From contig PTJZ01000006.1 in assembly GCA_002937455.1 (NCBI GenBank), positions 62,001 through 126,000 of the forward strand: a DNA stretch of 64,000 bases. The letters run 5' to 3'. A program made the translations under genes and the position numbers. Source of the stretch: Alphaproteobacteria bacterium MarineAlpha11_Bin1 (GTDB lineage: Bacteria > Pseudomonadota > Alphaproteobacteria > MPNO01 > UBA830). The notes beneath the pieces were generated by a model. The model made no database searches. It saw only the letters and a program-made list of their open reading frames with translations, and was not told where the DNA came from. Each line of letters begins with the position of its first letter. The stretch's first letter is position 1. Shown piece after piece: positions 7,925 to 16,579 of this stretch.

Positions 7925-8056
7925 TTATTCGTTGACTATGCCGGTTACGTCAATCTCTACAGGTACGACTTCGAGGAGCCGAGCGTTGACCTCAATCGCG
8001 CTTATAGTGGGCCAACCACTATCAACCGGAGATCCAAGTATAGTTAATCCTGTATA
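7925..8056 (-). pseudogene. Possible 3' remnant of a RidA-family gene
   Basis: The minus-strand frame ending at TAA 7925 reads GWPTISAIEVNARLLEVV followed by PVEIDVTGIVNE. This resembles the C-terminal strand of RidA-like imine deaminases, which usually end with a P-x-x-T-x-x-x-V...VEI-x-x-x-A pattern. No N-terminal RidA region is visible; further upstream the frame merges into antisense of the FkbM gene. The remnant sits 27 bases before the NIPSNAP start. Short and judged by pattern only. Confidence 0.3.
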
Positions 8057-8111
8057 CAGGTTAAAATGACACAAGGTATTATTGCCCGATTCCACACTTG
8101 GATGTCTATTT

Positions 8112-9074
8112 ATGAAACCCAACTTGTTCGCTGGCACCAACTTAGCTTCTACCTTGCGGGAGTGCGCATTTTGTCTCTGGGACGTTGGGGCGCGTGGTGG
8201 GACGGATGTGTTCTTCTCGCCCTTTGCGTTTGCCATAGACGTAATCGGGTTTGAGCCAGAGCCGATGGCATTTGAGGAAATGTCTCCATCAGGCTTATGG
8301 CGGAGCGAAAAATTTTTTGAGATCGCTCTTGGCGGTCCCGATACCAGTTCGATTCTCCAGGTCCCCAGAGACCCGACCGGTGCGTCTTTTCTCGAGCATG
8401 ATACGGCGATAGGGGCACGTTATGGTCTCGACGACCTTTTCCAGGTGGAGCGTACGGTCGATATAAAAACTGTGACGATAGACTACGCGGTGGCCAATCT
8501 AGGAGTGCCTAAGCCCACCCTTCTAAAACTCGACGTGGAGGGAATAGAACTAGATATTCTCAAGGGGAGTGGGGAGGCACTCAAAAGTATCGTCGCGATA
8601 AAGCTAGAGGCCGGATACATTCGACATCGGATTGGTCAGCCACTTGCAGGTGAGTTAATCGCATTTCTGGAAGGTCAGGGTTTGTACGCTGTGGATATTG
8701 TTGAGGAAGCCCGGTGGCGAAAGCGTCCTTGGGCTGGCGATCCATGTTTGGTGAAGAGAAACCCTTCATATTCGCGAGGTAGACTTGTCCAAGCAGATAT
8801 AATCTTCCTGCGCGAACCAGAGACTGTTACCCCGGACATAGCTATGGTCGCGGCTTTAGCGGCGATCTGTCTCGGTTATTTTGATCACGGGCTCGAATTA
8901 CTTGAGGTCAGTCAAGAGGAAGACGCCAAGGTTCTAATTCAGGCTGTTTATACGGCCTCTAAAGTCTATGGTCGCGCCCGCGCCACGCAGGTATTGCAGG
9001 ACAGCATTTTCAGGATCTTCCAGCTTGTGCGTTCGCTTACCAGTGGGCTGAATGTGCCGAAGAGTTCGGACTGA
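8112..9074 (+). CDS. FkbM-family SAM-dependent methyltransferase
   Basis: About 320 residues from the ATG at 8112; a TTG at 8082 could add ten. The SAM-binding start of the Rossmann fold is WDVGARGG, followed by the acidic loop GFEPEP and the FkbM signature LKLDVEGIELDILKGSG. FkbM enzymes O-methylate sugars or hydroxyls of polyketides and glycans. The methyltransferase domain seems to end near residue 235 (DIIFLREPE). A further helical tail of about 75 residues has no domain I recognise. No glycan gene is adjacent, so its substrate is open. Confidence 0.85.
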   Translation: MKPNLFAGTNLASTLRECAFCLWDVGARGGTDVFFSPFAFAIDVIGFEPEPMAFEEMSPSGLWRSEKFFEIALGGPDTSSILQVPRDPTGASFLEHDTAIGARYGLDDLFQVERTVDIKTVTIDYAVANLGVPKPTLLKLDVEGIELDILKGSGEALKSIVAIKLEAGYIRHRIGQPLAGELIAFLEGQGLYAVDIVEEARWRKRPWAGDPCLVKRNPSYSRGRLVQADIIFLREPETVTPDIAMVAALAAICLGYFDHGLELLEVSQEEDAKVLIQAVYTASKVYGRARATQVLQDSIFRIFQLVRSLTSGLNVPKSSD

Positions 9075-9099
9075 AGCAGCCAACCATTCTGATTACAGT

Positions 9100-10602
9100 T
9101 TAACTCTTTTCTGGTACTGTTTTTCTTCGAATTACCAATAAGAAAGGGATTGGAATAAGGGCGCCTAATGCATACAAGATAAAAGAATTTAGGTAACCAA
9201 TCATAGCGGCCTGATTACCGATTTCTTGCGTTAGCGAAATCAGCCCGTTTGGTGTGTCCAAATTCACAAATTCTTCTATGCCCGGTCGTGCCAGATGTTC
9301 ATTATAAGGACTTGCAATTTCCGACAGCTCCGAGTGGTTTACCTTGCTTGTTCTCAAGACGACCATCACGTTTAGTGCAATGAAGATGCTACTCCCATAA
9401 TTTCGTATTAAATGGAAAAATGCGGTACCGTCTGCCATGAGATCGCTCCGAAGTGTGGAAAAAGCTACTACCGAAAGTGGTACCCACAATAATCCGCAAC
9501 CGATTCCCTGCAGGATACCAGTCCAACATACGAACCAAACACTAATATTGGTATTGAATCCTGCTGAGATTAATCCCGATAAACCGATCGTCAAAAGACC
9601 CATACCCATACTATAACGAGGGTCGATTTTTGACAGCCTTGGCGCCACTAGGAAGCCAAGAAAAATACCAACGCTTCGCATCGCCAGAATGAGGCCGATA
9701 TCCGAATCCGGGTATCCGACATAATCTTGCAACATAGTCGGGAGAAGTACTGTAGGGGTTACATTAAGCATACCGTATACGAAGACGAAAAATAGGCCGA
9801 TAGCATAATTCCGATCAGTGAACAGGTTTGGGTTAATAAAAGGATTTTTATTGAAAAAAGAATGTACTACAAAAAAATACCCACTTAGTAATAATACCAC
9901 TCCCATAAGAATTATTGATTTGTTCTCGAACCAGTCGAGGCGCTCACCCCGATCAAGAATGATTTGCAGACAAGTCACAGCCATTGACAGAGCAATAAAC
10001 CCTGTCCAATCCAGCTTGGAATTTCCCGCTCTCTCGCTGTCTTTTATGAATGCTAAGACACCAAGAAGTGCTGCGAAACATACCGGTAGGAGTAAATAGA
10101 AAGTCCAGCGCCAGCTATGTTCCTCTGCCATATACCCACCAAGCGCGGGAGCAAGACCGGGTCCAATTACTACTGACATACCCCAGATGCTCATGGCGAC
10201 TGCACGCTTGTGGGGTTCTTTGTATGTGTTAAGGATTACCGCCTGAGCGATGGGAACCAACGGGGCACCAAAAGCTCCTTGGCCAATCCGGTATAACAAT
10301 AAAGGCTCCAGTGAGTTTGAGACCGCGCACATATAGGTTGTCACAGAGAAACCGATAACACACCAGATCAATATATTGCGTTGTCCCCATTTTGATACCA
10401 ACCATCCTGTAAGTGGAGTTGCTATGGCTGTCGCAACTAAGTTAAGGGTAATAACCCATGAGATTTGATCCGGCGTAGCTGACAGAGCGCCCTGCATTTG
10501 GGGTAAAGCAACGTTAACAATAGTTAACGCGCATATGTACACCGCCGTAACTAATGACATTACCAGTAGAATAAATACTCTCGGAAATTCCCGGTCAGTC
10601 AT
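9100..10602 (-). CDS. DHA2-family MFS drug/metabolite efflux pump (EmrB/QacA-like)
   Basis: 500 residues, about 14 membrane segments, consistent with the DHA2 (14-TM) drug:H+ antiporters. Motif D-type LTIVNVALPQMQGAL lies in helix 1. Motif A is GWLVSKWGQRNIL between helices 2 and 3. Motif C-like MSVVIGPGLAPALGGYM lies in helix 5. It probably exports a toxic compound or metabolite. No EmrA-type membrane-fusion partner or TetR/MarR regulator is adjacent, so it may work alone in the inner membrane. Converges on the FkbM gene with 25 bases between stops. Confidence 0.9.
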   Translation of the reverse strand: MTDREFPRVFILLVMSLVTAVYICALTIVNVALPQMQGALSATPDQISWVITLNLVATAIATPLTGWLVSKWGQRNILIWCVIGFSVTTYMCAVSNSLEPLLLYRIGQGAFGAPLVPIAQAVILNTYKEPHKRAVAMSIWGMSVVIGPGLAPALGGYMAEEHSWRWTFYLLLPVCFAALLGVLAFIKDSERAGNSKLDWTGFIALSMAVTCLQIILDRGERLDWFENKSIILMGVVLLLSGYFFVVHSFFNKNPFINPNLFTDRNYAIGLFFVFVYGMLNVTPTVLLPTMLQDYVGYPDSDIGLILAMRSVGIFLGFLVAPRLSKIDPRYSMGMGLLTIGLSGLISAGFNTNISVWFVCWTGILQGIGCGLLWVPLSVVAFSTLRSDLMADGTAFFHLIRNYGSSIFIALNVMVVLRTSKVNHSELSEIASPYNEHLARPGIEEFVNLDTPNGLISLTQEIGNQAAMIGYLNSFILYALGALIPIPFLLVIRRKTVPEKS

Positions 10603-10773
10603 ACGGACTTCTGTTGGTAGGTCTCATGTGAATAAAGCTAAACGCCGATTTCATCCGCAATCTGCGTCTATAATTCTTGCAACCACAAATCACGTAATTT
10701 GATACCAGCTTAAAGAGACATAAGCGAGCCGATATGTGAGAAGGAGAGGCGGCGTTTGGTATTACGTGTTAGA

Positions 10774-10850
10774 TGGTCGGAGTGAGAGGATTCGAACCTC
10801 CGGCCCCTGCCTCCCGAAGACAGTGCTCTACCAGGCTGAGCTACACTCCG
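10774..10850 (-). tRNA. tRNA-Pro (anticodon CGG)
   Basis: The minus strand folds into a full cloverleaf of 77 bases with encoded CCA. The acceptor stem is CGGAGTG/CACTCCG, the D arm is GCTCAGCCTGGTAGAGC, the anticodon stem is CTGTC/GGCAG with loop TTCGGGA (anticodon CGG), and the T arm has GGTTCGAATCC. It reads CCG codons. Confidence 0.97.
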
Positions 10851-11149
10851 ACTGAAACGGGCAAGTTTATACCGCTCGAGGCTTCTGCCGGCAAGCGGTT
10901 GCAAAGCCACCTGTAGGGGATCGTTGACTTGTCTTCCGCACGGTTTCAATCTGCGATCTCAAATATTTGAAGGAATCAATTAACGTGGTCGACGCGCGGT
11001 TCGGTCCCAGTCATTTCAGGCTTCTCGAACTTACCTCAGTTCGTACGAGACTGGCCTCCGCAAGCCAGCTCGATAATCTTGGCGGTTATTTTATGTGAAA
11101 AGACAAACATGCTGCCAATAGCAGGGTCTTATAAGAAGGAGAAAAAAAC

Positions 11150-11971
11150 ATGGCCGATGCCACTGGAAGAAAGACACTCCGCGCTAGCCCAGAAACGATA
11201 CACTTTCGTAAAGAGAATGGGGTCGGGTGGATGACTTATGACCATCCGGCTAAGCATAATGCGGTTACTTATGATATGCGCTGCGCGATACCGGGGATTA
11301 TGGCCAACTTCGAGGCCGATAATGACGTCCGTGTGGTGGTAATCGCCGGCGCGGGGGAGAGCGCATTTATTTCCGGATCCGATATCTCCCAATTTAGTCA
11401 AAAGCGTTCGTCGGAGGAGTCAAGGAAAGTATACGACGAAGCCTCAGAACGGGCGAACCTCGCGATGCGCCAGTTTACCAAGCCAATGATCGCAATGATC
11501 CATGGGTATTGTTTAGGTGCTGGCTTACTGACTGCGCTATTGTGTGATTTCCGTATTGCCGCCGAAAACGCTCAATTCGGTGCGCCTCCTGCCAAGCTGG
11601 GTCTCGGTTTTGGATATAGCGGTGTTGATGACCTAGTGAAATTGATTGGGCCAGCCTACACGGCGGAGTTGCTCTTTACCGGTTACCGTTACGACGCCCT
11701 CGAGGGTCTAAAAATGGGGCTCGTCAACCGGGTCGTTCCGCAAGCTAATCTGAAGAATACAGTTAGGGAGATCGCTAATTCCATTGCTGCGAACGCGCCA
11801 CTGACGATTAAATCGATCAAGACATCCATTCGAAACACGCAGCTAGCGGAAAACGCTCGCGATATGAAAGAGATCCAGACCCAAATTGATGCCTGCTTCG
11901 CTAGCGATGATTACCAAGAAGGCCGAGAGGCATTTATGGAGAAGCGCGAACCTTTGTTCACAGGAAAGTAA
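11150..11971 (+). CDS. Enoyl-CoA hydratase/isomerase family protein
   Basis: 273 residues of the crotonase fold. The oxyanion-hole segments are FISGSDISQF and IHGYCLGAGLLTALLCDFRIA, and FGAPPAKLGLGFGYSGVDDL holds the active-site loop. The hydratase glutamates are not clearly at both usual positions (GAPPAKLGLGF where many have E), so hydratase activity is uncertain and isomerase or another crotonase reaction is possible. An ideal site, AGAAGGAG, precedes the ATG. No coding neighbour on the same strand; it converges on ispB with six bases between stops. Confidence 0.88.
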   Translation: MADATGRKTLRASPETIHFRKENGVGWMTYDHPAKHNAVTYDMRCAIPGIMANFEADNDVRVVVIAGAGESAFISGSDISQFSQKRSSEESRKVYDEASERANLAMRQFTKPMIAMIHGYCLGAGLLTALLCDFRIAAENAQFGAPPAKLGLGFGYSGVDDLVKLIGPAYTAELLFTGYRYDALEGLKMGLVNRVVPQANLKNTVREIANSIAANAPLTIKSIKTSIRNTQLAENARDMKEIQTQIDACFASDDYQEGREAFMEKREPLFTGK

Positions 11972-11977
11972 GCGCAC

Positions 11978-13066
11978 TTAAAAACTTCGATGGATCGCGA
12001 ACTCAACCGCGTCGTTCAATGATGATTTTATCTCGCCGTCCGGGAATTGTTCCAGCGCTGCGGTTGCTTTTGTACCGTACTCTCGGGCAAGCTCCATTGT
12101 CGCTGTAAGAGCGCCAGATTTTTCCAGTAAGGCGACCGCGCGTCGAAAATCTCCTTTCTTCTGCTCAAGATCTTCCAGCGTTCGGCGCCAGAAAGTTTTT
12201 TCGTCATCGTCCGCGGTTCGGAAAGCGAGGACAATCGGAAGGGTTATCTTTCCATCACGAAAATCATCTCCTACGGCCTTGCCCAGCGTCGCCTGTCGGG
12301 CAGAGTAGTCCAGAACGTCGTCGACGAGTTGGAATGCCATACCAATATTATGACCGAACGAGGAAAGTGCCTGCCAGTCTTGTTCTGGCCTACCTGCGAC
12401 GACTGCACCGATTTCACTGGCGGCACCGAACAATTTCGCGGTCTTCGATTCAATCACTTCAAGATAGTCTGCCTCCACTGTCTCGGTATCGTTAGCTGTT
12501 ACGAGCTGCAGCACTTCGCCCTCGGCGATAATCGACGAAGCCTGCGAAAGGATTCGGAGCACATCAAGATTGCCGTCCTCCACCATAAGCTCGAATGCTC
12601 GGCTGAAAAGAAAATCGCCGACCAGTACACTGGATTTGTTACCCCAAACAGCATTTGCACTAGCGGCACCGCGACGCAGATCACTTTCGTCTACCACATC
12701 GTCATGGAGCAGGGTGGCGGTATGAATAAACTCTACGCATGCGGCCAAGCCAATGTGACGGTCGCCCTCGTATCCGCACATCCGGGCACTGGCGAGTGTG
12801 AGCATGGGTCGTAACCGTTTTCCGCCGGCAGCAATAATATGGCCGGCGACTTGGGGGATTAGAATTACAGGACTCTCCATCCTATCGATGATGGTTTGGT
12901 TGACGTTTTGAATGTCTTCTTTAGTCAGCGCGGATAGCGCTTCGATGGACGGTGTTGGCCGTTCCCGACGCTCGCGGTCGAGATCTACAATAACGCTCAC
13001 GGAAACCTCGGATGTTGACGTTTCTGATACATGTACGGAACATAGTTCGGGTAAGGTGTCGGTCAA
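11978..13066 (-). CDS. ispB: Polyprenyl diphosphate synthase (octaprenyl/decaprenyl type)
   Basis: 362 residues. It condenses isopentenyl diphosphate units to make the long side chain of ubiquinone. First aspartate-rich motif is D122-D123-x2-D126 (LLHDDVVDESDLRRG). Second is LVDDVLDYS. GGKRLRP at 81-87 binds diphosphate. The N-terminal 40 residues before the fold are longer than usual, so translation could begin further in. It is divergent from the TrmN6-like gene, a common alphaproteobacterial arrangement. Chain length cannot be read from sequence. Confidence 0.93.
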   Translation of the reverse strand: MTDTLPELCSVHVSETSTSEVSVSVIVDLDRERRERPTPSIEALSALTKEDIQNVNQTIIDRMESPVILIPQVAGHIIAAGGKRLRPMLTLASARMCGYEGDRHIGLAACVEFIHTATLLHDDVVDESDLRRGAASANAVWGNKSSVLVGDFLFSRAFELMVEDGNLDVLRILSQASSIIAEGEVLQLVTANDTETVEADYLEVIESKTAKLFGAASEIGAVVAGRPEQDWQALSSFGHNIGMAFQLVDDVLDYSARQATLGKAVGDDFRDGKITLPIVLAFRTADDDEKTFWRRTLEDLEQKKGDFRRAVALLEKSGALTATMELAREYGTKATAALEQFPDGEIKSSLNDAVEFAIHRSF

Positions 13067-13289
13067 GATGGAAGATGCTTGAAAGAAATACTTATATCTA
13101 ATGAAATGGTACTTTTGTTGTAAAACGGAGAGTTACTCGAATCGGCGGGCGCTTCGATCGTGATTTTTAATAAATATAAGAGTAGAATTGAGGGAAGCGT
13201 CGATGCGATCCGACTGAGAGCCATGGTTGTGAATAAGAAATATTATCGTGTCCACCGCCTTCTACAAGACCCTAACAAGGGAGATCGTG

Positions 13290-14054
13290 TTGACTGAGGT
13301 GCCGAAGTCAACTCCGCCGGAGAGTCTTAGCGAAGACTCATTTTTAAACGGGTCGATAATTATTCGTCAGCCTGTAAATGGTTATCGAGCTGGCATAGAT
13401 CCGGTCATGTTGGCAGCATCAGTTAATGCTCGACCCGGTGACCGGGTGCTGGAAGCTGGTGCCGGACATGGCACTGCGGGGATCTGTCTTGCGCGGCGTG
13501 CGCCCAACTGTAGCGTTACTGGCATCGAAATTCAGCCCGATATGGTACGTCTTGCGAATGACAACGCTCGGCTGAACGGATTGACAGATAACGTCCAGGT
13601 AATGATCGGGGATTTGGAGCGGCCGTTACCACGTGTTGCGGCTGGCAGTTTCGATCACGCAATCGCAAATCCCCCTTTTCTCCGCAACGACGACGCGAAT
13701 TCGTCACCTGATCTAGGTCGCGCCACAGCCAATTCAGAGGGGGAAGCGGGACTGAGCGACTGGATCGGGTTCCTTCTGCGTATGGTTCGCGCTGAAGGTA
13801 CTATAACATTAATTCACCGCGCTGACCGGCTGGACGAAATTCTATCACTTATGCAGGGCAAAGCGGGAGAGATTACGGTGTTTCCGTTATGGCCCAAAAG
13901 GGGGGTTGCAGCCAAACGTGTAATCATTCGTGCGCGCAAGGATATACGAACCCCGTTGGTAATGTTGCCGGGACTTGTTCTTCATGAAGAAGATGGCAAC
14001 TATACCGAGCAGGCAGATGCAATCCTGCGTGGTGGTGCCTGTCCCCTAAAATAA
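13290..14054 (+). CDS. TrmN6-like tRNA(Val) adenine-37 N6-methyltransferase
   Basis: About 254 residues from TTG 13290, chosen because AAGGGAG (13277-13283) lies six bases before it; GTG 13248 and GTG 13287 are alternatives. A SAM-dependent methyltransferase with motif I VLEAGAGHGTAGICLA, acidic loop IEIQPDM, and the N6-adenine signature NPPF (ANPPFLRND). The QPVNGYRAGIDPVMLAA entry segment is typical of this tRNA-modifying group. It methylates a base of tRNA in the cytoplasm; exact target inferred from family. Followed by the S49 peptidase after 16 bases. Confidence 0.85.
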   Translation: MTEVPKSTPPESLSEDSFLNGSIIIRQPVNGYRAGIDPVMLAASVNARPGDRVLEAGAGHGTAGICLARRAPNCSVTGIEIQPDMVRLANDNARLNGLTDNVQVMIGDLERPLPRVAAGSFDHAIANPPFLRNDDANSSPDLGRATANSEGEAGLSDWIGFLLRMVRAEGTITLIHRADRLDEILSLMQGKAGEITVFPLWPKRGVAAKRVIIRARKDIRTPLVMLPGLVLHEEDGNYTEQADAILRGGACPLK

Positions 14055-14070
14055 GTGATATAATCATCCT

Positions 14071-14937
14071 ATGAATCTCGACAGTATAAAGGACGCCATA
14101 GGCGATTTACTGAGGAAGCTACCTTTCGAACGCTTTCGAAACCCACCACCTGTGATAGGCGTTTTGCGTTTGGACGGCGTCATCGGTCGATCGGCGGGAC
14201 CCGGCAGAACGGGTCTCAGCCTTGAAAGTCACGAGAGGGCCATAACCAAGCTGTTTGCTCGGAGAAACCTGAGGGCGGTTGCGCTCGTGATCAATTCTCC
14301 GGGAGGGTCTCCAGTACAAAGCGCCCTTATCGCCAGGCAGATCCGCGACTTAGCGGAGGAAAAACAGATCTCCGTTATCTCTTTTTGCGAAGACGTAGCT
14401 GCTTCCGGTGGTTACTGGTTGGCATGCGCTGGAGACGAGATCTTCGCCGATTCCAATTCGATCATCGGTTCGATTGGAGTGATTTCTGCGGGTTTCGGGT
14501 TTGCAGATCTGATAGAGCGTTTCGGGATAGAACGCCGCGTATATTCGACGGGCAAGCGTAAGGGTATGCTTGATCCTTTTCAGGATGAAAAATCTGAGGA
14601 CGTCGATCGGCTACGGGAATTACAGGAGGATATTTTTGAAAACTTTAAATCATATATCTATGGGCGGCGTGGTGACCGCCTAAAGGCGAGCGACGGGGTG
14701 CTTTTCTCAGGAGATGTCTGGACCGGCAATCAGGCAGTGGAAAACGGGCTAATCGATGGATTGGCTGAGATGCGATCGGAGATGCGCGACCGTTTTGGTG
14801 ACAGGGTAATTTTCTGCAGAGCCAGTGTAAGGCCGGGCCTGATCAGCCGCTTACGTGGAGGCGCGTCGTCTATCGATTCTGGAGACCTAATATCAGCGAT
14901 TGACGACTGGGCACTGTGGAAACGATACCGGATATAG
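14071..14937 (+). CDS. S49-family serine peptidase (SppA/SohB-like)
   Basis: 288 residues of the single-domain, short signal-peptide-peptidase A type. The nucleophile is S112 in DVAASGGYW, and the general-base lysine is K162 or K164 in STGKRKGMLDPF. VINSPGGSP (74-81) and IGSIGVISAGFGF are family motifs. Members cleave leftover signal peptides or membrane fragments at the inner membrane. There is no clear N-terminal membrane helix, only an amphipathic segment, so it may be peripheral. It sits between the TrmN6-like gene and a small cysteine protein, probably one operon. Confidence 0.88.
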   Translation: MNLDSIKDAIGDLLRKLPFERFRNPPPVIGVLRLDGVIGRSAGPGRTGLSLESHERAITKLFARRNLRAVALVINSPGGSPVQSALIARQIRDLAEEKQISVISFCEDVAASGGYWLACAGDEIFADSNSIIGSIGVISAGFGFADLIERFGIERRVYSTGKRKGMLDPFQDEKSEDVDRLRELQEDIFENFKSYIYGRRGDRLKASDGVLFSGDVWTGNQAVENGLIDGLAEMRSEMRDRFGDRVIFCRASVRPGLISRLRGGASSIDSGDLISAIDDWALWKRYRI

Positions 14938-14947
14938 AATCGATACC

Positions 14948-15154
14948 ATGTTTCTAAAGTTCATCGTTCTTTTGCTGATCATCGGTGCGGCCTGGTATCT
15001 TTTCAAGAAATTCCACGGCCGAGATATAAATGAAGGACTTAATGAGTTAAATCGAGAATGGATCGAAAGTGAAGATGTGTCGGCGTGCCAAATATGTGGG
15101 GTTTTTGTGACCGAGGGACCGTCAAATTGTGGACACAATATTTGCCCCCATTGA
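14948..15154 (+). CDS. Small membrane-anchored cysteine-cluster protein (PP0621-like)
   Basis: 68 residues. One N-terminal membrane helix (residues 3-18, LKFIVLLLIIGAAWYLF) is followed by a charged linker and a cysteine/histidine-rich tail, ACQICGVFVTEGPSNCGH then NICPH. The tail has C-x2-C...C...C spacing suited to a zinc site. The ATG at 14948 begins 11 bases after the S49 stop; an upstream GTG/ATG-less extension would cover the peptidase end and is rejected. Similar short proteins recur next to SppA-like genes in alphaproteobacteria. Function unknown. Confidence 0.75.
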   Translation: MFLKFIVLLLIIGAAWYLFKKFHGRDINEGLNELNREWIESEDVSACQICGVFVTEGPSNCGHNICPH

Positions 15155-15222
15155 CCGATTAGATAATAGCAACATGCTTTATCAGACGCCTGATCGAAAC
15201 AATTTTGACTAAGGAAACCTCA

Positions 15223-16311
15223 ATGGACTGGTTTAGACCTTATGTCGAGCGGATCAAGCGTTACGTATATTCATTTTATATTTTAAATAAAAATAGATTT
15301 CTTGGCCGAACATTCGTTCCACCACCATATAGTCGGCTATTTGTCGAAACAGTCAGTTTTTGTAATTTAAAATGCAAGTTCTGTACCTATCCCAAAAATC
15401 TTCATCCGCGGGGGGTAATGGACGACGCATTATTCCGACAAAGTATTGATCAGGCGTCAGAATTGGGAGTCAAAGAAATTGCTCTGACGCCAATAAACGG
15501 CGACGTATTTATGGATAGAAATATCCTCGAGCGTCTTCGTTACATAGAGGATAGCAGCATAAAATCCCACCTGTTTTATACGAATTTTGTAGGCGCGGAT
15601 GAGCGGATGATTTTAGCGCTTCTGTCGATGAAAAAATGCCGTTTTATTGAAATCAGCTTGTACGGTCATGACTTAGAGAGTTTTGTCAAAATAACTGGGA
15701 GAACGGAGAGCCAATTCAACAGATTGGTCGAGAACCTCGAAACATTGGAACGTCATCTGCAGCGCAGGAGAAATGGGTTGAAAATTGTGATTGCATTCAG
15801 AACCTATCGCACCTTTAAGCTAGAAAAAGAAATTTCGAATGGGCTCCTCGACGTAGTTTTCAGATTGCGTGCAGCTGGTATCGAGGTCAGCATTAGTTCA
15901 ACGGTCGATAATTGGGCTGGCGACGTTACTAAAGAAGATATAGCCGATATCCAAATGAATCTTGTGGAAGGACGTCATCTTTACCGAAATGGTCCGTGCG
16001 GCCTGCCGTTTGACAGCGTGCAGGTGACGTCTAGCGGAGAGGTGAATGCATGCGCATGCCGAGATCCTCGAGGTACACTCCGACTTGGCGACCTTAAATT
16101 CGAATCTTTGCAAGATATTTTATCATCAGTTAACCCCAAATGGGTTAAAATTGTCGAAGAACATGAATCCGGAAAGTTCAGTGAAGTGTGCAGATCTTGC
16201 GGCTTTTATAACAGCATCCATGATGAACGTCGTGCAGAATCCTTCGGAGAAATTTCCCTGATCAGCAAGGAAGAGTTTGTGTCAAGGGCAGGTTGCAAAG
16301 GACAAGACTAG
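15223..16311 (+). CDS. Radical SAM protein with SPASM-like C-terminus
   Basis: 362 residues from ATG 15223 (AAGGAAA five bases before it). The [4Fe-4S] SAM site is C47-x3-C51-x2-C54 (SFCNLKCKFCTYPKN). The C-terminal part has the SPASM/twitch pattern: GPCGLPFDSVQVTSSG, then NACACRDP, then CRSCGFY, enough cysteines for auxiliary Fe-S clusters. Members modify peptides or small molecules by radical chemistry. No precursor peptide or maturase partner is apparent nearby. The gene is visibly AT-richer than the flanking housekeeping genes, suggesting separate acquisition. Substrate unknown. Confidence 0.85.
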   Translation: MDWFRPYVERIKRYVYSFYILNKNRFLGRTFVPPPYSRLFVETVSFCNLKCKFCTYPKNLHPRGVMDDALFRQSIDQASELGVKEIALTPINGDVFMDRNILERLRYIEDSSIKSHLFYTNFVGADERMILALLSMKKCRFIEISLYGHDLESFVKITGRTESQFNRLVENLETLERHLQRRRNGLKIVIAFRTYRTFKLEKEISNGLLDVVFRLRAAGIEVSISSTVDNWAGDVTKEDIADIQMNLVEGRHLYRNGPCGLPFDSVQVTSSGEVNACACRDPRGTLRLGDLKFESLQDILSSVNPKWVKIVEEHESGKFSEVCRSCGFYNSIHDERRAESFGEISLISKEEFVSRAGCKGQD

Positions 16312-16579
16312 GTATTTACTCATTTATTAATACTATCGAGAGATTCGATCTTACCTCCTTAAGAAGGAGTTCAGAATAACTTGCGACTTGGCCTGTTCTA
16401 CTCCGCAAACCTTCAGCGTTTCAGGTGCTGATTGAGGAAATTTGCATTCAGATTGTCCCAATGGTGAGCCTTGCATTGTTTGTGATTAAGATCACAGTTT
16501 CTCAGCGAGCCGTTGACCCGACTCTTGACCGCCCGTATTTTGCAAAACAATTTCATCTCATGGGCCTGAGTGTTATGCC

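Noticed and set aside
8149..8418. Minus-strand 89-codon frame in the FkbM gene
   Set aside because: Shadow of the FkbM coding frame; no protein-like features.
10710..10949. Open frame on the minus strand reading SVAQPGRALSSGGRGRRFES
   Set aside because: It is the well-known spurious translation through a tRNA gene; here it covers tRNA-Pro.
16355..16369. Short inverted repeat CTCCTTAAGAAGGAG after the radical SAM gene
   Set aside because: Only six base pairs with a three-base loop and no U tract; too weak to call a terminator.
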